Shown here one piece after another: positions 30,553-32,192 of a stretch of 32,192 bases of DNA. Positions within the stretch are counted from its first letter, which is position 1, and every line of letters starts with the position of its first letter. This DNA is from Actinomycetes bacterium (GTDB lineage Bacteria > Actinomycetota > JAICYB01), in contig JAICYB010000038.1 of the NCBI GenBank assembly GCA_025934435.1, positions 1-32,192 of the forward strand, written 5' to 3'. Both the position numbers and the translations under genes were made by a program. The notes under the pieces were generated by a model. The model worked only from the letters and a program-made list of their open reading frames with translations, was not told where the DNA came from and did not search any database.

Positions 30553-30838
30553 CGCGCCTGGCTCCTTCCTCTCAACCGATCCGAAACGCGTGCACTCACG
30601 CGTAAGCGAGGAAGGCTCGTGCGAGCCCGGGGAGGGGCGAGAAAGGTTAGCTAGACGCTTCTACAGGAATGTTTCAGGAAGTCCCTTGTAGGCTGCGGTT
30701 TCGCGTTCCTGTTCAACTCGACCATCTCAGCGGCCTCGGTATCTGTAGGTCGGCCGGTTCCGGTGTCGTTCGCACGAGCGCTCCAGCGCTCTGAACCCAT
30801 TATCTGCCGGACGATTCCCTCCGGCAAACACCTCGCGA
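30553..30838 (-). other. 286-bp leader/intergenic region upstream of rny with hairpins
   Basis: Apart from the rny Shine-Dalgarno (30561-30570), this gap holds GAGCGCT-CC-AGCGCTC (30776-30791) and TGCCGGA-8 nt-TCCGGCA (30805-30826), the latter just after the DinB-like stop and possibly its terminator, though without a T tract. Minus-strand -10-like boxes are GATAAT (30799-30804) and TAACCT (30644-30649). A 49-codon minus-strand frame (30651-30800) has clearly lower third-position GC than the real genes here, so I do not call it. Confidence 0.45.
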
Positions 30839-31348
30839 TCAGCGCGCTCCGAGCGCCTTTTCGACGTCCTTCAGGTGGTGCGAGGCGTCGTGGAGCGCGT
30901 GGAAGAGCAGCCACTCGGCGGTGACCGTCCGGCCACCGAGCGTGCCCGTGCGCTCGAATCGCTCCGGGACCCTGAGGGCCTTGTCCGCCTTGTCCGCCAT
31001 CTGATCGGCGTTCTGCTCGAGCTTGTCGAGCGTGATCCGGACGTCGAGGTCGGCCGATCGGTCCGGGCCGGCGGGCGACGGATCGACCTCGGGATAGACG
31101 GGCTCCCGTCCGTCGAGGACGTCCCCCATCGCGAACCCGACGAGCGCGAGCATCGAGCCTGTGTGATCGGCGTACTCCACCGGCGACCACACCTCCGGCC
31201 CCGGACGACGCCGAAGGGCTCCGTCGTCGGCCGTGGCGAACAGCTCGCGCCAGCGACGTCCCATCGAGCGCAGGCCGGCGATCGCGTCGGGAACCGTGAG
31301 GCGCGTCGAATCGAAACCGCACTCGGCACAGCGTTCGGGCTCGGTCAC
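30839..31348 (-). CDS. DinB-family (DinB_2-like) protein with N-terminal CxxC
   Basis: A 169-aa four-helix-bundle protein of the DinB/YfiT superfamily, many members of which use bound metal and a low-molecular-weight thiol such as mycothiol. WSPVEYADHTGSML holds the first candidate His, and LFHALHDASHHLKDVE the last ones, forming the usual three-His site. An N-terminal CAECGFD adds a CxxC pair not found in the minimal fold. The start is GTG at 31348 with TAGCGT 6 nt upstream. It takes the place after recA where recX is often found. The substrate is unknown. Confidence 0.85.
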   Translation of the reverse strand: MTEPERCAECGFDSTRLTVPDAIAGLRSMGRRWRELFATADDGALRRRPGPEVWSPVEYADHTGSMLALVGFAMGDVLDGREPVYPEVDPSPAGPDRSADLDVRITLDKLEQNADQMADKADKALRVPERFERTGTLGGRTVTAEWLLFHALHDASHHLKDVEKALGAR

Positions 31349-31354
31349 GAACTG

Positions 31355-31360
31355 ACGCTA
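31355..31360 (-). promoter_or_regulatory. -10-like hexamer TAGCGT for the DinB-like gene
   Basis: TAGCGT (minus strand) ends 6 nt before the GTG at 31348 and no Shine-Dalgarno is present, matching the leaderless pattern seen elsewhere in the window. Confidence 0.45.
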
Positions 31361-31370
31361 CTGGAATCGC

Positions 31371-31406
31371 GGGTGCAGGAGTCGCACGGGAGCCACTCCC
31401 GCACCC
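31371..31406 (-). terminator. Nested hairpin after recA
   Basis: CGGGAG-CCA-CTCCCG (31387-31401) lies inside outer GGGTGC/GCACCC arms, 10-50 nt past the recA stop. There is no T tract on the minus strand, so termination strength is doubtful, but position and symmetry suggest the end of the recA mRNA. Confidence 0.5.
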
Positions 31407-31416
31407 GACGAACCCG

Positions 31417-32192
31417 TTACTTCTTCTTCGAACCGGCCTTGATCGACGACACCATCGCCGCCACGGTCTCACCGACGGGCTGCAGATCGTCGTCGTCCTC
31501 CTTCGAGGACCCGTTGCCGCCGTTGCTCGGGGCTTCGTCCGGCACGGGCACTTCAGCGACGACGGGTGGCGCCTTGTCGGCTTCGAGCTGCTCCATGATC
31601 TGCTTCTCGATCTGACCGGCGATGTCCTTGTGCTCGATGAGGAACGACTTCGCGTTCTCACGACCCTGTCCGATCTGTTCCTCGTTGTACGTGAACCACG
31701 CACCGGACTTCTTGACGACGCCACGCTCGACGGCCATGTCGAGGAGCGAGCCTTCCTTCGAGATACCGGTGCCATACATGAGGTCGAACTCCGCGGTCCT
31801 GAAGGGCGGCGCGACCTTGTTCTTCACGACCTTCGCGCGGACGCGGTTACCGACGAATTCGGCGCCGTCCTTGATGCCTTCCACACGCCGGACGTCGAGA
31901 CGCACCGACGAGTAGAACTTGAGCGCGCGGCCGCCGGGGGTCGTTTCCGGCGAACCGAACATCACACCGATCTTCTCGCGGAGCTGGTTGATGAAGATCA
32001 CGCACGTCTTCGACTTCGAGACGGTGGCCGTGAGCTTCCGGAGGGCTTGCGACATGAGGCGCGCCTGGAGGCCGACGTGGCTGTCGCCGATTTCCCCTTC
32101 AATTTCCGCCTTGGGCACCAGCGCGGCCACCGAGTCGATCACGATGATATCGACGGCGTTCGACATCACCAGCATCTCGGCAATCTGGAGCG
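31417..32192 (-). CDS. recA: Recombinase RecA, C-terminal part (5' end outside the window)
   Basis: The visible 258 codons run from LQIAEML to the natural stop and cover the second half of the ATPase core and the C-terminal domain. [12 protein letters not shown] is Walker [21 protein letters not shown] covers loop L1, and [32 protein letters not shown] loop L2 and the DNA-binding region. The C terminus is an acidic, Gly/Asn/Ser-rich tail ending in a basic KKK. The N-terminal third, including Walker A, is beyond the right edge, so promoter and LexA box cannot be checked. Start codon ATGs inside this frame are internal. Confidence 0.98.
   Translation of the reverse strand, partial: LQIAEMLVMSNAVDIIVIDSVAALVPKAEIEGEIGDSHVGLQARLMSQALRKLTATVSKSKTCVIFINQLREKIGVMFGSPETTPGGRALKFYSSVRLDVRRVEGIKDGAEFVGNRVRAKVVKNKVAPPFRTAEFDLMYGTGISKEGSLLDMAVERGVVKKSGAWFTYNEEQIGQGRENAKSFLIEHKDIAGQIEKQIMEQLEADKAPPVVAEVPVPDEAPSNGGNGSSKEDDDDLQPVGETVAAMVSSIKAGSKKK

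Noticed and set aside
30651..30800. 49-aa minus-strand frame upstream of rny
   Set aside because: Third-position GC is clearly lower than in neighbouring genes, there is no well-placed Shine-Dalgarno, and it resembles no family I know. It is left as part of the leader region.
1..32192. tRNA, rRNA, CRISPR arrays, insertion sequences and phage attachment sites
   Set aside because: I found no cloverleaf-like sequence, no regularly spaced repeats, no transposase or integrase and no long terminal inverted repeats.

Overview
This 32 kb window is a gene-dense, high-GC chromosomal segment from an Actinomycetota bacterium, probably an uncultured deep-branching lineage. Three observations support this. 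The order recA, rny (RNase Y), EVE, miaB, LigB-like, miaA, then dapF and hflX, is a variant of the conserved actinobacterial recA-miaB-miaA-dapF-hflX block. The trio SCO1664-like kinase, DUF3090 and MSMEG_4193-like phosphatase is an actinobacterial hallmark. RNase Y is absent from well-known high-GC genera such as Streptomyces and Mycobacterium but occurs in deeper branches. I see no IS element, phage gene, CRISPR array, rRNA or tRNA. The right edge cuts recA.

Layout, left to right. (1) 129-2246 (-): a protein that fuses a SAM methyltransferase to an HEXXH zincin-like domain, abutting a secreted CalB-like lipase. (2) 2313-3521 (+): a membrane Ser/Thr kinase. (3) 3572-6597 (+): an overlapping three-gene cassette of GT4 glycosyltransferase, SAM methyltransferase and alpha/alpha-toroid protein. 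(4) 6559-10186 (-), convergent with it: metallo-beta-lactamase-fold hydrolase, SDR, methyltransferase-24-type protein and cytochrome P450. (5) 10289-11127 (+): a DUF2283-like protein and an NTF2/SnoaL-like protein. (6) 11279-13562 (+): two paralogous N-acetylmuramoyl-L-alanine amidases in tandem. (7) 13570-16802 (-): hflX, histidine phosphatase, DUF3090 and SCO1664-like kinase. (8) 16896-17843 (+): an LLM-type flavin oxidoreductase. (9) 17840-23878 (-): two ABC-2 permeases, an ATPase, a kinase-methyltransferase fusion, dapF and a DapL-like aminotransferase. (10) 24005-24610 (+): an unrecognised protein. (11) 24603-32192: RNA-modification and RNA-decay genes on the minus strand (miaA, LigB-like, small protein, miaB, EVE, rny, DinB-like, recA), interrupted by a plus-strand RmlC-like epimerase.

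Housekeeping themes are lysine/meso-diaminopimelate synthesis (DapL feeding DapF), peptidoglycan hydrolysis, tRNA A37 modification (MiaA then MiaB) and RNA turnover. The accessory-looking parts are the GT4/methyltransferase/toroid cassette, the P450 operon, the kinase-methyltransferase fusion next to an ABC exporter, and the methyltransferase-zincin fusion.

Expression signals fall into two classes. One group of transcription-unit-leading genes has Shine-Dalgarno motifs. The other has a TANNNT -10-like hexamer only 5-9 nt before an ATG or GTG start and no Shine-Dalgarno, which points to leaderless or near-leaderless mRNAs. Within operons, 4-bp GTGA/ATGA overlaps dominate.
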